Below, one piece after another: positions 61,337-64,000 of a stretch of DNA of 64,000 bases. A model generated the notes under the pieces. It saw only the letters and a program-made list of their open reading frames with translations. It did no database searches and was not told the origin of the DNA. Source of the stretch: Arthrobacter sp. efr-133-R2A-120 (GTDB lineage Bacteria > Actinomycetota > Actinomycetes > Actinomycetales > Micrococcaceae); NCBI RefSeq assembly GCF_030209835.1, contig NZ_JARVRF010000014.1:1-64000 (forward strand). The letters are read 5' to 3'. The stretch's first letter is position 1. Each line of letters opens with the position of its first letter. Position numbers and translations under genes: made by a program.

Positions 61337-62374
61337 ATGGGAGAAAAGAAGGTTGCGCCGTCGTACGCCGCCGCGGAACTGCAGGCGAGAGGACACCGGG
61401 CCAGCCACGACTTCGCCAAGGCTGCCGATGGTGCGCGCTCCGCTGCTGATATTGCCCTTGATGAGGGTGATTCCGCCGGATGGTGGAACATGACTTTCCT
61501 TCAAGCAGAGAATCTTCTCGACGCAGGTGATTTCGCTGCGAGCACTGCGCTGGCGAGGTCGCTTTCCGAGGCACCGTCGGCTGTGGCTTCACCCCAACAC
61601 CGGGCCCGGGCACTCATATTGATGGCGAACTCCCTGCGGGGTGAAGGGCTCCTGGAGATGGCCACCTCGGCTGCGGCGTCGGCCGTCGGCTTGGTCGATG
61701 ATGACGCGGACATGGAAATCGACGTCCACGCACGGCAGGCACTGATAGCGGCGTTTGGCGAATCCGGAAAACTTGGGGAGGCCTGGGAGGAATGCCTGTC
61801 CCTCTCGGAGAGGATCTCCGATGAAATGGATGACCAGTTGGCCGGAAAGGCGTACTGGGTCATCGGCAATGTGGCCTTCCTCTGTGACAAAGTCGATGAA
61901 GGGCTCCACTACCATGAGCTTGCAGCGGAAACCTTTTCCCCTTCGCGGAACCTTGATGTCTGGGCCAAGTTCAACAAGGCGTCGGCGGCGATGAGGCTGG
62001 CGGCGGAAGTGGCAGATGCGGCCACCCTGCGGTGCATTGAACGGGCCGAACTTGCCACGGACGTCGTCGGGGGCAGCGAAGAGGAAATTCTCCTGCTTCG
62101 GCTCAACCGCGCGCATTGGAACTATCTGGCGGGAGACGCGGGGGCGGCGCTTGAGCTGCTGGACGAAATCAGGGGCCGCGCTGACCAACTGCCCGCGCAG
62201 ATGGCGGGCGAGGTCTACCTCTTGATGGCGCGGGCCCAAGCCAGCACCGGGAACAAACAGGCAGCGAAAGAAAGTCTGGTCGAAGCGGCCGACCGCTTCG
62301 ACAAAGCCGGCGCCCACCAGCGTGCACTCCAAGCCCGGGAGATGCTCGAGCCGGGGAGCGATTCGGAAGCCTGA
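61337..62374 (+). CDS. TPR-repeat protein of unknown function
   Basis: A 345-residue all-helical protein whose pattern of paired helices (for example AGDFAASTALARSLSEAP and QMAGEVYLLMARAQASTG) fits tetratricopeptide repeats along most of its length. No DNA-binding or catalytic domain is seen, unlike TPR regulators with an HTH. It is probably a protein-interaction scaffold. The ATG at 61337 follows GGAG. It opens a plus-strand group with the SWIM-domain gene 104 bp downstream. Confidence 0.75.
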   Translation: MGEKKVAPSYAAAELQARGHRASHDFAKAADGARSAADIALDEGDSAGWWNMTFLQAENLLDAGDFAASTALARSLSEAPSAVASPQHRARALILMANSLRGEGLLEMATSAAASAVGLVDDDADMEIDVHARQALIAAFGESGKLGEAWEECLSLSERISDEMDDQLAGKAYWVIGNVAFLCDKVDEGLHYHELAAETFSPSRNLDVWAKFNKASAAMRLAAEVADAATLRCIERAELATDVVGGSEEEILLLRLNRAHWNYLAGDAGAALELLDEIRGRADQLPAQMAGEVYLLMARAQASTGNKQAAKESLVEAADRFDKAGAHQRALQAREMLEPGSDSEA

Positions 62375-62478
62375 GTTCGGAACAGGAGTAGTGCTCACGG
62401 GGCGCAGGCCCCTTCGCTCCCGTGTAGCCGGGGTCTACTCTGGCGCTATGACAAGCTCATCCAAGACGGGGGATTTGC

Positions 62479-63834
62479 ATGGGTATGTACCGCGCCGAAT
62501 CGATGCTTCTCGAATCGGAGGGAGTCCAACAGCTCTTTCTTGAGTCGGCCTTGGGTGTCACGCCTCAAGGCTTGGTCGAAAATCCGAGCTTCTTTCGTGG
62601 CTTTGCCGTCCGGCCCGACGTGGTTTCGAGCGCGCTTCTGGCCGTGGCGGATGTGGCAGCATCACGTTATTTTGATGCAGCCTTCAAGTTGAGCGATGTC
62701 CTGGATCCGGTCATGACCGCGGGGGGTGACCGCCTCCGGGCCGAGTCTTTTTCGGCTTGCAACGGCGTCTATGCCCGGCTGGACCTCGCGAGCAGCAGTC
62801 TCGACGGTGGGGAAATCGGCTTTGGGACAACGAACGTGGACATCAATGGTCCGCTACGCTCAATGCTGGCGAATGTGTCCAGAAACGAGCTGATGCATCT
62901 GGAGGTCGGCCGTGATCGCTTGGTGGTTTCCACCCCCGGCGAGAGCCATGTGGAACGCCAGGTTGAGCTGCCGGACCGATGGATCCGTGGCTTCGCCGAA
63001 ACGCCGTCCATCGCGGCAGGAATGGTTCATCTTGCCACCTTGGCAGGGTCCGCAATTAGCCAGTTCCTGGCTTCACTCCCTGCAGCACAGCCAGGACGGA
63101 CTGTCTTCCTCGCCCCCGCTCTTCGTGGACTCCGGGCGGAAGTCCGCCAAAAACCATCGACAGTCACGTTGGCGGGCACGGGGAGGCTCGCCGCCGCAAA
63201 GCGGGTGGCGAGGTTTGCGTCGAAACTGGAGATTTTCCGCCACGACAGCGGTGCAAGTGCGTGGGTTTTCAGGCTTCCCGGTGCCGACTTCACGCTGCTG
63301 CTTTCGCCGGCGCCTTACCGTGGATTCTCAGGAGAGGGCGGCATCTTGGAAGCGCTCGCTGTTCCCGGAGCCAAGGAAGCCGGGGCCGCGGTGCAGGAGT
63401 TTCTCCAGTGGCAGCCCGTCATCTCCACTGCGTCGCTGGGAGGCAGCGCGGGCCTCCCCGCCCAGAGAGTCACCCAAGGCCTAGCCTGCTTGGGCACGTC
63501 CGGAAAAGTCGGCTTCGACCTGCTTGAGAACGCTTATTTCCACCGGGAGTTGCCACTGGAACCTGACCGGATCGTCAAGGACTACCCGAGGCTTCGGGCC
63601 GCTCGCGACATCGTAGCCAAGAAGGGCGGCGTCGAGTGGTTAGGGGATCGATGGCAAGTCCTGGCGGGAGCTGGCACTTACGTCCACCATGTAATAAGAA
63701 TTGACGGCGTCTACCAGTGCACCTGTGCGTGGTGGGCTGACCACCGGGGCTCCAGGGGGCCTTGTAAACATGTGCTCGCGGTGCAGCTCTTCCGGATGGA
63801 GCCTGCACAAGATCCAGGACCGGCGAACTCATGA
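62479..63834 (+). CDS. SWIM zinc-finger protein
   Basis: A 451-residue protein with a C-terminal SWIM zinc finger (about residues 410-440). It reads CTCAWWADHRGSRGPCKHVLA, giving CxC-x(n)-CxH, a fold that binds DNA or protein. The large N-terminal region (1-400) has no recognised domain; it includes a repeated-strand portion resembling proteins encoded with MoxR/VWA gene groups. ATG at 62479 follows a G-rich Shine-Dalgarno-like run. Its TGA overlaps the next ATG (ATGA), so the two are coupled. Confidence 0.85.
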   Translation: MGMYRAESMLLESEGVQQLFLESALGVTPQGLVENPSFFRGFAVRPDVVSSALLAVADVAASRYFDAAFKLSDVLDPVMTAGGDRLRAESFSACNGVYARLDLASSSLDGGEIGFGTTNVDINGPLRSMLANVSRNELMHLEVGRDRLVVSTPGESHVERQVELPDRWIRGFAETPSIAAGMVHLATLAGSAISQFLASLPAAQPGRTVFLAPALRGLRAEVRQKPSTVTLAGTGRLAAAKRVARFASKLEIFRHDSGASAWVFRLPGADFTLLLSPAPYRGFSGEGGILEALAVPGAKEAGAAVQEFLQWQPVISTASLGGSAGLPAQRVTQGLACLGTSGKVGFDLLENAYFHRELPLEPDRIVKDYPRLRAARDIVAKKGGVEWLGDRWQVLAGAGTYVHHVIRIDGVYQCTCAWWADHRGSRGPCKHVLAVQLFRMEPAQDPGPANS

Positions 63835-64000
63835 CGGCCGCAGGGGCGGGAATGGGCAGCGCCGAGCCCAAGGTCGTTGAGCATGTACGTCACCTTGTCG
63901 AGTCTCGGCAATGGGACGCTCTGCGTGATTACCTCGCAGGGATTCTCCCAGATGAGCGGATGGAAGCGGCACACTGGTTCGCCAAGAACCGCAGATACCT
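63831..64000 (+). CDS. Partial gene following the SWIM protein (runs off the window)
   Basis: The first 56 codons of a protein, starting at ATG 63831 in ATGA overlap with the SWIM gene. It begins with a helical, hydrophilic region (VVEHVRHLVESRQWDALRDYLAGILPDERM, here as VVEHVRHLVESRQ and LRDYLAGILPDERM) that looks like HEAT-type or DUF6493-type repeat helices. No membrane segment or signal peptide is seen. The product cannot be named from this piece. Confidence 0.7.
   Translation, partial: MTAAGAGMGSAEPKVVEHVRHLVESRQWDALRDYLAGILPDERMEAAHWFAKNRRY

Overview
The window comes from the chromosome of a high-GC actinobacterium. It is most likely a member of the Micrococcaceae close to Arthrobacter, Paenarthrobacter or Pseudarthrobacter. 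The evidence is a DUF3263/LytR_C pair, DUF3027, a bacterial XPB helicase with its helicase-associated partner, an IdeR regulator with an IdeR-type box, a WXG100 protein, c-di-AMP riboswitches over secreted cell-wall hydrolases, groEL without groES behind CIRCE elements, frequent GTG/TTG starts and several promoters that look leaderless. Most of it reads as ordinary core chromosome: no phage, transposase or CRISPR array was seen. The accessory signal is in the intergenic repeats and in the last 20 kb.

Layout. 1-5 kb: the end of glyA, then sdaA (serine deaminase) behind a structured leader, a FemAB-like ligase and a ThrE-type exporter. 4.8-13 kb: an iron-regulated siderophore-interacting flavoprotein, ung, DUF3263, a LytR_C protein, a cold-shock protein coupled to a binding lipoprotein, groEL with two CIRCE boxes, an RNase HI fused to an NTF2-like domain, and a WXG100 protein. 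13-28 kb: an OmpR-type two-component pair, LysE/LysG, XPB helicase and partner, a cold-shock-domain protein, DUF3027, an MFS exporter, serC and ideR. 26.7-29 kb: two consecutive cell-wall hydrolase genes (M23, NlpC/P60), each behind its own c-di-AMP riboswitch; the second also has MtrA-like direct repeats. 29-29.6 kb is a 650-bp gene-free patch holding a MITE-like element and other repeats.

29.6-42.4 kb: an HNH endonuclease; a molybdenum-cofactor block (mobA, DUF6457, moeA) feeding a YdeP-type formate-dehydrogenase-like oxidoreductase and fdhD; a GH38 alpha-mannosidase; and two membrane glycosyltransferases (GT2-GtrA and GT39). 42.5-50.3 kb: an amino-acid (probably cystine) ABC importer, a regulator/membrane-protein pair, and an ABC-F ATPase translationally coupled to an ABC exporter.

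50.3-61 kb is a cyclic-di-GMP neighbourhood. A tightly overlapping minus-strand operon encodes a cellulose-synthase-like glycosyltransferase ending in a PilZ domain, a large hybrid histidine kinase with two receivers and an HPt domain, and a receiver-GGDEF diguanylate cyclase. About 2.5 kb away a plus-strand operon encodes a STAS-like protein and a GGDEF-EAL protein. Together they suggest phosphorelay-controlled c-di-GMP production switching on exopolysaccharide synthesis. A NUDIX gene, a DUF6314 gene placed one base behind tRNA-Arg(CCU), and a DUF998 membrane protein lie between the two.

The least explained item is a 97-residue secreted protein at 60.9-61.2 kb. It consists of a signal peptide followed by four copies of ATGWWPN, behind a near-consensus promoter. 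Beyond it a TPR protein with a palindromic operator, a SWIM zinc-finger protein and an overlapping partial gene form a plus-strand group that runs off the window.
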